DNA of 54,907 nt from Paraplanobispora siamensis (GCF_016863175.1 NZ_BOOJ01000079.1:1-54907), one strand, 5' to 3'. Positions 14,821 to 23,407 are shown, numbered from the stretch's first letter. Numbers and translations are program-made. The notes: a model not told the origin generated them from the sequence alone.

Positions 14821-15816
14821 ATGAGAAGCAGATCATCAGGTCGTCGCGTACCGGTCCTGCTCGCCGTCCTGCCCCTGGCCGCCGCGCCCGTGCTGGCGGC
14901 GTCGCCCGCCGCGGGGACGCACCGTACGGCTCCCGCCCCCGGCTCGCTGGGCGGATGCCCCAACCTGCCCGCCGACAACGTCTGGCACTCCGACGTCTCC
15001 CGGCTGCCCGCGCATCCCTCCAGCCGGGCCTACGTCTCGAGCATCGGCGCGTCCAAGAAGGTCAAGGCCGACTTCGGCTCCGGCCTGTGGGAGGGGGCGC
15101 CCATCGGCATCCCCGTCACCTACGTCAGGACGGGCCAGGCCAAGGTGCCCGTCTCGTTCGAGTACCGCTCCGAGAGCGACCCCGGGCCCTACCCCGTGCC
15201 GCGCGGCGCCGCCATCGAGGGCGGCCCTTCCAGTGACGGCGACCGTCACGTGCTGGTCGTCGATACCGGCGCGTGCAAGCTGTATGAGCTGTACTCCGCC
15301 TATCCCTCCGGCAAGGGCTGGAAGGCCGGGTCCGGAGCGGTGTTCGATCTGAGGTCCAACAAGCTGCGCCCGGCGGGATGGACCTCCGCCGACGCGGCGG
15401 GACTGCCGGTCGCCCCCGGCCTGGTGCGCTACGAGGAGGTGGCGGCCGGGCGGATCGACCACGCCATCCGCGTCACCGTGCCGCGCAGCCAGCGCAAGTA
15501 CCTCTGGCCCGCCCGCCACTTCGCCTCGAACTCCGGCGACGCCGCGCTGCCCCCCATGGGCCTGCGCCTGCGCCTGAAGGCCGGGGTGAACACCGGCGCA
15601 TTGCCGCCCCAGGCCCGGGTGATCGCCGAGGCGATGAAGAAGCACGGCCTCATCGTGGCCGACAACGGCTCCGCCTGGTACATCAGCGGGACGCCCGACA
15701 GCCGCTGGGACAACGACCAGCTCCGCAGGCTGGGCACCCTGCGCGGCTCGGACTTCGAGGCGGTGGACACCGGCTCGCTGATGGTCGCCCCCGATTCCGG
15801 CGCCGCCCGCCGCTGA
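14821..15816 (+). CDS. Secreted protein of unknown function
   Basis: A 331-residue protein with a Sec signal peptide: basic MRSRSSGRRVP, then a hydrophobic Leu/Ala core, with probable cleavage after AAS or PAA near residues 27-31. The mature part carries NVWHSDVSRLPAHPSS, FGSGLWEGAPIGIP, VSFEYRSESDPGPYP, VLVVDTGACKLYELY, GAVFDLRSNKLRPAGWTSAD and GLIVADNGSAWYISG. This set recurs in uncharacterised actinobacterial secreted proteins, but I know no function for it. The start follows an AT-rich promoter region shared with the GntR gene, which may control it. Confidence 0.78.
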   Translation: MRSRSSGRRVPVLLAVLPLAAAPVLAASPAAGTHRTAPAPGSLGGCPNLPADNVWHSDVSRLPAHPSSRAYVSSIGASKKVKADFGSGLWEGAPIGIPVTYVRTGQAKVPVSFEYRSESDPGPYPVPRGAAIEGGPSSDGDRHVLVVDTGACKLYELYSAYPSGKGWKAGSGAVFDLRSNKLRPAGWTSADAAGLPVAPGLVRYEEVAAGRIDHAIRVTVPRSQRKYLWPARHFASNSGDAALPPMGLRLRLKAGVNTGALPPQARVIAEAMKKHGLIVADNGSAWYISGTPDSRWDNDQLRRLGTLRGSDFEAVDTGSLMVAPDSGAARR

Positions 15817-15890
15817 CCCCGGCGACTCCCCGTGGCCGGCCCCGGAGAGGCGGAGCGCGGTCTCACCCCCGCGGTCTCAGTCCCGCGGTC

Positions 15891-16844
15891 TCAGTCCCCC
15901 GGAGGCAGGCCGAACAGGCGGGCCGCGTTGTCGTGGCAGACCGCGCGCAGCCAGTCGTCGCCCAGGCCGAGGCTCTCCAGCCCGCGCAGGGCCTCCAGGT
16001 AGGGGTGGGGGATGTTCGGGAAGTCGGTGCCGAACAGGATCCGGTCTCCCAGGTCCGCCAGGCGGGGCAGGTGCTCGCGGGGGAAGGGCGACAGGGCCTC
16101 GCTGAAGGCGGTGAAGGCCATCGTGGTGTCCAGGAGTACGCCGGGATGGCGGTCGGCGAGGTCCATGAAGTCGCCGTACTCCGGCATCCCCATGTGCGCC
16201 ACGATCAGGCGAAGACACGGGTGCCTGGCCAGCACCCCGGCGATGGGACCGGGCCCGGTGTGCCTGCCGGGGACCGGCGCGGAGCCGCAGTGGGCCACCA
16301 CGGGGACGCCCGCCTCGGCCAGCAGCCCCCACACCCCGTCGAGCAGCTCGTCGCCCGGGTGGTAGCCGCCGACCTGCAGGTGGGCCTTGAACACGCGGGC
16401 CCCGCCCTCGACGGCGCGGGTGACGTAGTCCACCGCGTCGGGCTCGGGGAAGAACGTCGCGGTGTGCAGGCAGTCCGGCGTCCGGGAGGCGAAGTCGGCC
16501 GACCAGGAGTTCAGCCAGGCGGCCATCGCGGGCTTGTGCGGATAGAGCATGGAGGTGAACCGGCGCACGCCGAAACCGCGCAGCGTCTCCACCCGCTGCC
16601 GCTCCTCGGTGCGGTAGGTGATGGGCCACGACCTGCCGGTCAGCGGCCCGACGGAGTCGAAGTAGGCCCAGACCTTGACCATCACCCGCTCGGGCATGAA
16701 GTGGGTGTGCACGTCGACCAGCCCCGGCAGCCCGAGACCCCGCCAGAAGCCGGTCACCTGCTCGCTCTCCGGGCCGCCCGCCGTACCGGGCGGGGATCCG
16801 TCAGCCGTGCCGATGCGTCGTCCGGCCGGGGATCCGTCCGCCAT
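15891..16844 (-). CDS. Amidohydrolase-2 family metal-dependent hydrolase
   Basis: A 317-residue TIM-barrel enzyme. Metal-site motifs are seen in order: VDVHTHF (HxH), FKAHLQVGGY, VVAHCGS, IVAHMGMPEYGDF and LFGTDFPNIPH with the catalytic Asp. This family includes decarboxylases and hydrolases of aromatic or lactone substrates. The N-terminal 27 residues are a low-complexity Gly/Pro/Ser run with a repeated ADGSP, absent from most relatives. ATG 16,844 has GGAGG 9 nt upstream. The neighbours do not indicate a pathway. Confidence 0.83.
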   Translation of the reverse strand: MADGSPAGRRIGTADGSPPGTAGGPESEQVTGFWRGLGLPGLVDVHTHFMPERVMVKVWAYFDSVGPLTGRSWPITYRTEERQRVETLRGFGVRRFTSMLYPHKPAMAAWLNSWSADFASRTPDCLHTATFFPEPDAVDYVTRAVEGGARVFKAHLQVGGYHPGDELLDGVWGLLAEAGVPVVAHCGSAPVPGRHTGPGPIAGVLARHPCLRLIVAHMGMPEYGDFMDLADRHPGVLLDTTMAFTAFSEALSPFPREHLPRLADLGDRILFGTDFPNIPHPYLEALRGLESLGLGDDWLRAVCHDNAARLFGLPPGD

Positions 16845-16929
16845 CGCCGGTCACCTCCGTGCCGTCCTGGTACGTCCCGCCTGAGCGGTCCCTCCGCAGG
16901 ACGATCCCACACCCCGCCGCGGGGCCGCC

Positions 16930-17994
16930 TCACGGGTGCACGCGGGCGAGCAGGTAGACCTCGCCGTCGCGCCAGAGCAGCCGGTCGCCCGCGGCCCACG
17001 CCTCGGCGGGCAGGAGGGTGCTTGTGCCCGTACGCGGGTCGTGGACCAGGGATTCGGCGAGGTCCAGGTCCTGGTGGTGCAGGGAGTGGACCACCAGCCG
17101 CGTCCCCGCGGTGAGCCGGGCCGTGAAGAGGGGGTCGTTCCGGTGCGGCAGGCCGAGGGCGACCGGGCGCCGCTCGCCGGTCCGGAGATCGACGATGTGC
17201 AGGGCCGTGCGGTCGGCGAAGGCGAGGGTGCCGGGAGCGGCGGCGAAGACCTCGGCGGAGGCCGGGACGTCCCTGATCGCGGTGCTCTCGCCGGTGCGCG
17301 CGTCCACCCGGGTCAGGCCGTCGCCGTCGCGGACGAACGCGTGGGGCTGGGAGAAGGCGACCAGGGACCCGCGTACCGGCAGCGGTACGGCGCGCTCCGC
17401 GCATCCCCGGGAGACCGCCGGGCGGCGCCCCCGCGCCTCCCAGGCGATCAGGTCTCGGTCGGCGAAGAAGAGCTCCCGGCCGGTCCAGCCGGGCAGCGTG
17501 CGCACCGGCCCCGCCCCCCGGGGGTCCAGGCACCGCAGATGTTCTCCCGCCGGCCACAGACGGCCCGTCCCTCCGGCGGCCATCCTCCACATATAGGCGG
17601 GGTCCCCGGCGTCGCGCACCAGCAGCCGGGCCGTCCGCCCGTCCGGCGGGACCTGCCACACGCTGCCGCGCGGCCGGCCCGGCCCTCCGGTCTCGGGAGG
17701 ATCGGCCTGGCCCAGAACGGTGCCGTCCGGACCGAGAGCCATGACGCGCAGCAGGGAGTCGCCTGGCAGCCGGCGTGCGATCACGGTGACCCGCGCGCGG
17801 TCGACCAGCCCTCCGAGTCCGGCCGGGACCGGCGCCGTACTCACCGCGGAGGCCGCCGGGGGAGTGCGGGCGGTCTCTCCCGGCGGGGCCGCCGTCCCCG
17901 AGGTGCAGGAGGCGACCACGGCGATGGCGGCCGTTCCGGCGGCCACGCGGCCGGTCGCCGGGTGTGCGTTCCCTCGCCGTCCGGATCCGTTCAT
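16930..17994 (-). CDS. Putative lipoprotein with propeller-like repeats
   Basis: A 354-residue protein. The N-terminus MNGSGRRG... leads to a hydrophobic stretch and a lipobox, AIAVVASCTSG, with the lipid cysteine at about residue 30. Short beta-strand repeats follow (TGRLWPAGEHLRCLD, RTLPGWTGRELFFADRDLIAWE, VDARTGESTAIRD, LRTGERRPVAL), suggesting a TolB/WD-like propeller facing the outside of the membrane. GGGAGG lies 6 nt before ATG 17,994. That ATG overlaps the stop of the short ORF carrying the repeated MDRLT motif. Function unknown. Confidence 0.75.
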   Translation of the reverse strand: MNGSGRRGNAHPATGRVAAGTAAIAVVASCTSGTAAPPGETARTPPAASAVSTAPVPAGLGGLVDRARVTVIARRLPGDSLLRVMALGPDGTVLGQADPPETGGPGRPRGSVWQVPPDGRTARLLVRDAGDPAYMWRMAAGGTGRLWPAGEHLRCLDPRGAGPVRTLPGWTGRELFFADRDLIAWEARGRRPAVSRGCAERAVPLPVRGSLVAFSQPHAFVRDGDGLTRVDARTGESTAIRDVPASAEVFAAAPGTLAFADRTALHIVDLRTGERRPVALGLPHRNDPLFTARLTAGTRLVVHSLHHQDLDLAESLVHDPRTGTSTLLPAEAWAAGDRLLWRDGEVYLLARVHP

Positions 17995-18035
17995 GGCAGC
18001 CCTCCCGGCAGACGCCCTTCTGTGAGACGGTCCAT
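17991..18035 (-). other. Possible leader ORF carrying the repeated MDRLT motif (copy B)
   Basis: A 14-codon ORF (MDRLTEGRLPGGLP) whose TGA overlaps the lipoprotein ATG as ATGA, the layout of a translationally coupled leader. Its first nine residues match the short ORF at 13,679 except at two positions. Whether it is translated is unknown; no strong ribosome-binding site precedes it. Confidence 0.3.
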
Positions 18036-18046
18036 GAGGACGAGAG
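18021..18046. repeat. 26-bp dispersed motif, copy B
   Basis: TGTGAGACGGTCCATG followed by AGGACGAGAG; 24 of 26 bases match 13,665-13,690. It lies 27 nt upstream of the lipoprotein start. No third copy was noticed in the window. Confidence 0.6.
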
Positions 18047-18146
18047 GTTCGGACCCGCCGGGGAATCCGCTGCCGCCGGTTCCCGGGATCGGTCGCGGCG
18101 ACGGCCGGCGCACTCCGGTGACCGTACGGAGACCAGGAGGTGGAGG

Positions 18147-18860
18147 ATGTCCCCACCGCGTCACTACGACGACCTTTGGGCGCTGTTCGTCAACTGCACC
18201 CTGAAAAGGAGCCCCGATCGCAGCCACACCCAGGGGCTGATCGATCTCAGCGCGCACATCATGGAGAAACAGGGTGTGCGGGTGGAACAGCTCAGGGCGG
18301 TCGACCACGACATCGCCACCGGCGTGTGGCCGGACATGACCGAGCACGGCTGGGAGAGCGACGCCTGGCCGTCGATCTACGGCAAGGTGATGGCCGCCGA
18401 CATCCTGGTGCTCGCCGGGCCCATCTGGCTGGGCGACAACAGCTCGGTCGCCAAGCGGGTCGTCGAGCGGCTGTACGCCTGTTCCAGCCTCCTCAACGAG
18501 GCGGGGCAGTACGCCTACTACGGCAGGGTGGGCGGCTGCCTGATCACCGGCAACGAGGACGGGATCAAGCACTGCGCGATGAACCTGCTCTACAGCCTCC
18601 AGCACCTCGGCTTCGTGATCCCTCCGCAGGCCGACGCCGGCTGGATCGGCGAGGCGGGACCGGGGCCGTCCTACCTGGATCCCGGATCGGGCGGTCCGGG
18701 CAACGACTTCACCAACCGCAACACCACGTTCATGACCTGGAACCTGCTGCACCTGGCGCGCATGCTCAAGGACGCGGGCGGGATCCCCGCGCACGGCAAC
18801 CAGCGTTCCGAATGGGACGCCGGTTGCCGTTTCGACTACGAGAACCCCGAGCACCGCTAG
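18147..18860 (+). CDS. Flavodoxin-fold NAD(P)H-dependent FMN reductase-like protein
   Basis: A 237-residue protein of the NADPH-dependent FMN reductase/flavodoxin class. The phosphate loop is near LFVNCTLKRSPDRSHTQGLID (13-33), and ADILVLAGPIWLGDNSSVAKRVVERL (about 84-109) is the second flavin-contact block. ITGNEDGIKHCAMNLLYSLQHLGFVIPP is also typical. ATG 18,147 has GGAGG 4 nt before it in a good context. It ends tail-to-tail with the quinone oxidoreductase gene, overlapping by 4 bp. A role in quinone or flavin redox handling would fit the neighbour. Confidence 0.85.
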   Translation: MSPPRHYDDLWALFVNCTLKRSPDRSHTQGLIDLSAHIMEKQGVRVEQLRAVDHDIATGVWPDMTEHGWESDAWPSIYGKVMAADILVLAGPIWLGDNSSVAKRVVERLYACSSLLNEAGQYAYYGRVGGCLITGNEDGIKHCAMNLLYSLQHLGFVIPPQADAGWIGEAGPGPSYLDPGSGGPGNDFTNRNTTFMTWNLLHLARMLKDAGGIPAHGNQRSEWDAGCRFDYENPEHR

Positions 18861-19828
18861 CCGTTGGTGATCAGCAGCAGTGACTTGCCCACCGTGGCCC
18901 GCGCGGCCAGGGCACGGTGGGCGTCGGCGGCCCGCTCCAGCGGGTAGGCGGCGCCGATCACCGGGCGCAGGCGTCCCTGCGCGGCCCGCTCCAGGGCCAG
19001 GCCCAGCAGGTCGCGTACGGTCTCCTCGTCCGGCGGGCCGTCCATCAGCGGGGTGAGCACCCGCACACCGCGGCGGGCGGTCAGCTCGGGGTCGGGGGCG
19101 GCGAAGCCGTCGGCGGTGCCGTAGGTGACGAACCGGCCGCCGTCGGCCACCGCGCCCACGGCGGCCGTGCCGAGCGCGCCGCCCGCGCCGTCGTAGACCA
19201 GGGCGACGCCGCCGCCGGTCGCCTCGCGCACGCGCTCGACCCAGTCCGGCCGCGTGTAGTCGACGGTGACCTCCGCGCCCAGCTCGCGGGCCAGCGTCAG
19301 CTTGGCGTCGCTGGAGGCGGCGGCCACCACCCGGGCGCCGGCGTCGACGGCCAGCTGCACCAGCAGCGACCCCGCCCCGCCGGCCGCCGCCGAGACCAGC
19401 ACCCACTCGCCCTTCTCCGGCGCGCCCAGCCGGTCCATGCTGAGCGCGGTCACGCCGTCGTGCACCAGCGCCGCCGCCGCGTCGGTGTCCAGCCCGTCGG
19501 GCACCGGCATGATCTCCCCGACGCCGGCGACGACCCGTTCGGCGTAGCCGGTGGAGGTCCGTACGGTCACGCGCCTGCCGGTCCACGCCGGGTCCACCCC
19601 CTCGCCGGTCTCCAGCACCACGCCCGCCCCGCCGCCGCCCGGCACGTACGGCGGCTGCCGGGGGAAGAAGTCCTGGCCCCAGCCGCCGCGCAGCAGGGTG
19701 TCGAGGAAGATGACGTCCGCCGCGGCCATGCCGACGACGACCTGACCGGGACCGGGCACCGGGTCGGGCAGCTCCACCGGGGACAGCACCTCGGGACCGC
19801 CGAACGAGGCCACCTGGATCGCGCGCAT
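18857..19828 (-). CDS. Zinc-independent quinone oxidoreductase (MDR superfamily)
   Basis: A 323-residue medium-chain dehydrogenase/reductase. The N-terminal GroES-like half starts MRAIQVASFGGPEVLSPVEL. The Rossmann motif is VLVSAAAGGAGSLLVQLA, and the zinc ligands of alcohol dehydrogenases are missing, as expected for the quinone oxidoreductase branch. ATG 19,828 is preferred to a start 9 nt upstream because AAGGTG sits 6 nt before it. The promoter contains a SoxR/MerR-type inverted repeat, so induction by redox-active compounds is likely. It probably performs two-electron reduction of quinones. Confidence 0.9.
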   Translation of the reverse strand: MRAIQVASFGGPEVLSPVELPDPVPGPGQVVVGMAAADVIFLDTLLRGGWGQDFFPRQPPYVPGGGGAGVVLETGEGVDPAWTGRRVTVRTSTGYAERVVAGVGEIMPVPDGLDTDAAAALVHDGVTALSMDRLGAPEKGEWVLVSAAAGGAGSLLVQLAVDAGARVVAAASSDAKLTLARELGAEVTVDYTRPDWVERVREATGGGVALVYDGAGGALGTAAVGAVADGGRFVTYGTADGFAAPDPELTARRGVRVLTPLMDGPPDEETVRDLLGLALERAAQGRLRPVIGAAYPLERAADAHRALAARATVGKSLLLITNG

Positions 19829-19871
19829 GAGAAGCACCTTTCATGGGGGACAGCGTCCCGGCCAGTCTTCA

Positions 19872-19891
19872 ACCTCAAGGTTGGTTGAGGT
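19872..19891 (-). promoter_or_regulatory. SoxR/MerR-type operator-promoter
   Basis: A perfect inverted repeat ACCTCAA-N6-TTGAGGT sits 44 nt upstream of the quinone oxidoreductase ATG. On the minus strand, TTGACC (19,894-19,889) and AAGACT are separated by 19 bp, the long spacer typical of MerR-family-activated promoters, with the repeat inside the spacer. SoxR boxes (CCTCAA...TTGAGG) in streptomycetes precede quinone reductases of this type. No soxR gene is in the window. Confidence 0.75.
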
Positions 19892-20085
19892 CAACCGGGC
19901 GCCGAGCCCCCGTCGACGGACGGCCCGGCCGTCAGGTCCGCCGGGTCCGCCGGGCCGGCCGGTTCGAGCAGACGCAGCAGGTCCAGCCAGCCGGTGAAGG
20001 GCTGGGCCGTGCCGGCGCCCTGGGGGGTCAGCCGGCCGTACACGTCCCCGTCGGATGTGTAGTGAAGGTCGAGGATGAACCGCAC
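19891..20085 (-). CDS. Small hypothetical protein
   Basis: A 64-residue protein starting MRFILDLHYTSDGDVYGRLT (GTG start), then GWLDLLRLLEP, and a Pro/Ala/Asp-rich tail. GGAGG lies 4 nt upstream. It begins 19 nt after the membrane lipase-like gene on the same strand, so it is probably in that operon. Its stop codon sits on the last base of the SoxR-type box of the next gene. The compact beta-hairpin-like N-terminus looks like a real small domain, but I do not recognise the family. Confidence 0.6.
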   Translation of the reverse strand: MRFILDLHYTSDGDVYGRLTPQGAGTAQPFTGWLDLLRLLEPAGPADPADLTAGPSVDGGSAPG

Positions 20086-20104
20086 GACGCCTCCGTGGTG
20101 CGTC

Positions 20105-22384
20105 TCAGGTGATCAGTCGGTGGAAAGCGTCGTCATACGCGGGGTCGAGGTAGTAGTCGATGTGGCCGAAGATCCGCGGGGGCGTCTCCGGACCGTCCCG
20201 CGGGCGGCGCGGGGGAGCCGGCCGTTCCGCGCCGGGGGCGGCCGGGTCCCAGAGAGGTTCGTCCACTCCGCCGGAGGGTGCCCAGGGGTGGCTGAAGGCG
20301 AAGACCGGGCCTCCGACGGGATCGGAGCTCCGGTGGAGGTTGGACCACAGGCAGGGGCGCTCCCCGGAGCCCGGCCACGAGGGTACGGCGAACAGCTCCT
20401 TGACGGCCTGGAGCGTCCCGAACCCGAAGTAGGCGGGGAAGTACCGCGCGTAGAGCCTGCGCAGCGGCGAGCCGTGGGTCAGCAGGCGCGTGTGCCGCCG
20501 GTCCCCGGGATCCAGTTGCAGGACGAGGGCCGCCGCGATCACGCTGCCCTGGCTGTGGCCGGAGACCACGACGGTGCGCCGCTCGTCCCGCACGAGCGTC
20601 CTGACCCTGTCCATCAGGTCCGGGATGACCCGCTCGGCGTAGCACGGCGGGGCGAGCGGGTGCGTGGCGCGGGGCCAGAACGTGGTGATGTCCCACAGCA
20701 CGCCGACCGTCGAGCGCAGCGCCGGATGCTCGTACGCCCGCCAGCCGACGACGATCAGCCCCACCGCCACGCCCGCCGTGATCACGATGCCCAGCACCAC
20801 GGCCGGGCCCGTCGGCACGCCGCCGGGACGTACGGTGAGCAGGATCACGCCGGCCGCGACCGAGGCGGCCGCGACCGTCGCGATCACCGCCGCGACCCGG
20901 CCGGTCCGGTCCGTCAGCCCGGCCGTCGCCCAGTTCCCGCTCACGTATTCGGCGTGGTCGGGATACCTCCGGCGGACCTCGGGGAGCAGTCGCGCCCGCT
21001 CCCGCCGCCAATCCGCCAGCAGCCACAGGGACAGCAGCACGACCGTCAGGACGGCCGTGAGCGTGGCCAGCGTCGTCCACCAGTAGGGACCGGGCAGGAC
21101 GATCCCGCCCGCCGAGTCGCCGGCGAAGGACGGCGTGCCCACGATCCGCGCCACGGTGAAGGCCAGCCCGATGGCGAAGACCGCCGCGAGGGTCCAGGCC
21201 ATCAGTAGTGCCACCGGGGCGGCCAGGCCTCGCAGGGCCCGGGGATAGAGCGTGCCGGCCTCCGGGGGGTCGCCCGGGCCCAGGGCCAGGACGAGGGTTC
21301 CCGTCGTCACGGCCGCCAGCACGGCGGCCTGCAGCCAGAAGAGCGTCTCCAGGACGCCGTGGAAACCGGGCAGGGCCCGGCTCCCGAGCGAGATCTCCCG
21401 GCCTCCGGCGAACATCCCGGCGGCGAAGGCGGTGCCGTACAGGACCAGGGCGAGCGAGCGCAGGCCCGCGCAGATCTTCCCCAGCAGCGACGACCAGGCC
21501 GGCTCCCGCCCCGGCCGTGGCCGGGAGGCCGCGTGGGGCAGGGCCACCAGCACCGCCGACACGGCGAGCACCGCCAGCGCGGCCGGGTACAGCGCGCCGT
21601 ACGGCTGCGCCGGCGTGAACGGCAGGGTCAGGAACAGGGCGATCAGCGCGAAGCCGAAGGCGACGTGGAGCGAGCGGAGGCGGCCCACCGGGGCGCCGCC
21701 GTTCCACATCCGGCGGTCGGCCGGCAGGACGTCCGCGACCGGGGGCTCCGGCCGGTTCCCGTCCACCGTCCGCATGTCGTAGCGGGCCCAGGAGACGCTG
21801 CCGAGCCACCAGATGAGGCCCAGCAGCAGCGCGGGCGGCAGGGAGGCCAGGGTCAGCCGCCGCACGGCGTCGTCCGCGACCGCCGTGCCCGGCCAGCCGA
21901 GGAGGGTGGAGTCCTGCCCGGGTCCGGACGCCTGCCAGCCGACGACGTCCATCGAGGTCCCGGCCAGGGCCGCGATCAGGGTTCCCGTCAGCGACAGCGC
22001 GAACAGCCGGTGCCCGGCGCCGACGGTCCGCCGCAGCCCCGCCAGGTGTTCGAGGCCGCCGGCCGTCCGCCGCGGCGTCATGTAGAACGCGATGTTGGCC
22101 AGGGCGAAGGGGAGCAGCAGCAGCCAGAACGCCCGCGACCGGGAGCCGGAGGTGAGGTCGCCCCACACGTAGGCCTCGCGCTGCCAGGCGATGTCGGGAC
22201 CGCGCTCGGCGGGCCGGTAGATGCCCACCGCGTCACGCGCCCTGTCACCGAGGAACTCCACCTGGTCGGCACAGCCGGGGTACAGGACGGACCCGGGCGT
22301 GGCCCCGGCCACACCGTGGATTCGCAGCTCCGTGACCCGCGCGCGGGTCGGGGCGCAACCACCGGGCGGTTCTTCGACGGGCAT
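20105..22384 (-). CDS. Multi-pass membrane protein with C-terminal lipase-like alpha/beta-hydrolase domain
   Basis: A 759-residue protein. The N-terminus TELRIHGVAGATPGSVLYPG recalls lipase-type regions. A long membrane part follows (about residues 85-560, eight or more hydrophobic segments). The C-terminal domain contains TVVVSGHSQGSVIAAALVLQL, a G-H-S-Q-G nucleophile elbow, and a possible acid/His pair near the end (RIFGHIDYYLDP). It probably hydrolyses a lipid or ester at the membrane. The arrangement is known from uncharacterised actinobacterial proteins; substrate unknown. It precedes the small hypothetical gene in the same direction. Confidence 0.78.
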   Translation of the reverse strand: MPVEEPPGGCAPTRARVTELRIHGVAGATPGSVLYPGCADQVEFLGDRARDAVGIYRPAERGPDIAWQREAYVWGDLTSGSRSRAFWLLLLPFALANIAFYMTPRRTAGGLEHLAGLRRTVGAGHRLFALSLTGTLIAALAGTSMDVVGWQASGPGQDSTLLGWPGTAVADDAVRRLTLASLPPALLLGLIWWLGSVSWARYDMRTVDGNRPEPPVADVLPADRRMWNGGAPVGRLRSLHVAFGFALIALFLTLPFTPAQPYGALYPAALAVLAVSAVLVALPHAASRPRPGREPAWSSLLGKICAGLRSLALVLYGTAFAAGMFAGGREISLGSRALPGFHGVLETLFWLQAAVLAAVTTGTLVLALGPGDPPEAGTLYPRALRGLAAPVALLMAWTLAAVFAIGLAFTVARIVGTPSFAGDSAGGIVLPGPYWWTTLATLTAVLTVVLLSLWLLADWRRERARLLPEVRRRYPDHAEYVSGNWATAGLTDRTGRVAAVIATVAAASVAAGVILLTVRPGGVPTGPAVVLGIVITAGVAVGLIVVGWRAYEHPALRSTVGVLWDITTFWPRATHPLAPPCYAERVIPDLMDRVRTLVRDERRTVVVSGHSQGSVIAAALVLQLDPGDRRHTRLLTHGSPLRRLYARYFPAYFGFGTLQAVKELFAVPSWPGSGERPCLWSNLHRSSDPVGGPVFAFSHPWAPSGGVDEPLWDPAAPGAERPAPPRRPRDGPETPPRIFGHIDYYLDPAYDDAFHRLIT

Positions 22385-22462
22385 TCCTGTTCACCTGCGC
22401 GACCGAGCGAATCGGGCCACTACGGGGGAAGATACGCACCCGCCGTCGCGCACGCCCCGGTG

Positions 22463-22490
22463 GCCGCCCTAGGGAATTCCCTAGGGCGGC
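22463..22490. terminator. 28-bp perfect palindrome downstream of the CHAP gene
   Basis: GCCGCCCTAGGG-AATT-CCCTAGGGCGGC, fully self-complementary: a 12-bp stem with a 4-nt loop as RNA. It lies 24 bp after the CHAP gene stop and 79 bp before the start of the next minus-strand gene. A factor-independent terminator without a T-run is likely. Its perfect dyad symmetry would equally suit a protein-binding site. Confidence 0.6.
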
Positions 22491-22513
22491 GCGGTGAGGG
22501 GCCGCAGGGCCGC

Positions 22514-23407
22514 TCAGCCCGCGTAGGCCGGGTGGCCGAAGCCGACGATGGTGCCCATGCTCCGCTTGCGGGTCATGACCTTGTCGCTGGTGTTGCCCTC
22601 GACCGTGGTGACGGTGCCGTCGGCGTTGACGGCGGTGACCATCCCGACGTGGTCGATGGCGGAGATGCTCTTGGAGCCGCCCCAGTCGAAGAAGACGATG
22701 TCACCGGGGTGCGGGGTGCGGCTGAAGCGGTTGTTCTTCTCGAACCACGCGGCGTGCGAGGGGGTGTAGGCGAAGATGCCCATCTGGTCCTGCAGGCCGT
22801 GCTGGACGGCCACCCACGCCAGGAACATGTCGCACCAGGGGGCGGAGGCGAAGCCCTGTCCCTGCTGGCCGGTGTACTTCTCGTACCACTTGCCGTAGAC
22901 GGTCGTGCCGTCCGCGGCCTCGCCCTCGCCGACCTTGCTGAGCGCGGTGGCGATGACGCCCTGCACGGTGCCGACACCGGTGGCGGTGCCCTGGACCTGC
23001 GTCTGAGGCTGCGTCTGGGTCTGGGTGGCCGCCGACAGGAACTGGTCGACCGCGGGGATGCCGGTGCCCTGGGACGGATTCAGCCCGGCGGTGCCCGTGT
23101 CCTGGGCGGAGCCGGGTGACGGGATCTCCGCGGCCGTGTCCTGGCCCGGCAGCTCGGGCTCGGTGATGGACGACTCCGAGGTGGAGATCCGGTTCTCGAA
23201 GCTCTGGATGTCGCCCTCGATCTCGGCGATCCTGGCGCGCATCTGCTCGAAGGGGATCTGGCTCGACTGACCGTTGTCGATCCCGGGGATGTCGGCGGTG
23301 ACGGCAGCCTCCGCGGGCAGGGCGGCGAAGCCGAAGGTACCGGCGACGATCAGACCGGTGGTCAGGCTTCCGCGGTACCAGGTGCGCGACAGAACGGACA
23401 AGGACAC
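22514..23407 (-). CDS. Secreted CHAP-domain peptidoglycan hydrolase-like protein
   Basis: A 297-residue protein with a signal peptide (hydrophobic TGLIVAGTFGFAALPAEAA, cleavage after AEA). A predicted coiled coil follows (about 52-80, FEQMRARIAEIEGDIQSFENR), then a Thr/Gln-rich linker (TQTQTQPQTQVQ). The C-terminal CHAP domain has the catalytic Cys in APWCDMFLAWVA and the His in AIDHVGMVTAV. It would cleave peptide bonds in peptidoglycan outside the cell. Start: GTG 23,407, or more likely TTG 23,401, which is better spaced (8 nt) from GGAAGGAG. Upstream lies a GC-rich structured leader of about 400 bp. Confidence 0.87.
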   Translation of the reverse strand: MSLSVLSRTWYRGSLTTGLIVAGTFGFAALPAEAAVTADIPGIDNGQSSQIPFEQMRARIAEIEGDIQSFENRISTSESSITEPELPGQDTAAEIPSPGSAQDTGTAGLNPSQGTGIPAVDQFLSAATQTQTQPQTQVQGTATGVGTVQGVIATALSKVGEGEAADGTTVYGKWYEKYTGQQGQGFASAPWCDMFLAWVAVQHGLQDQMGIFAYTPSHAAWFEKNNRFSRTPHPGDIVFFDWGGSKSISAIDHVGMVTAVNADGTVTTVEGNTSDKVMTRKRSMGTIVGFGHPAYAG

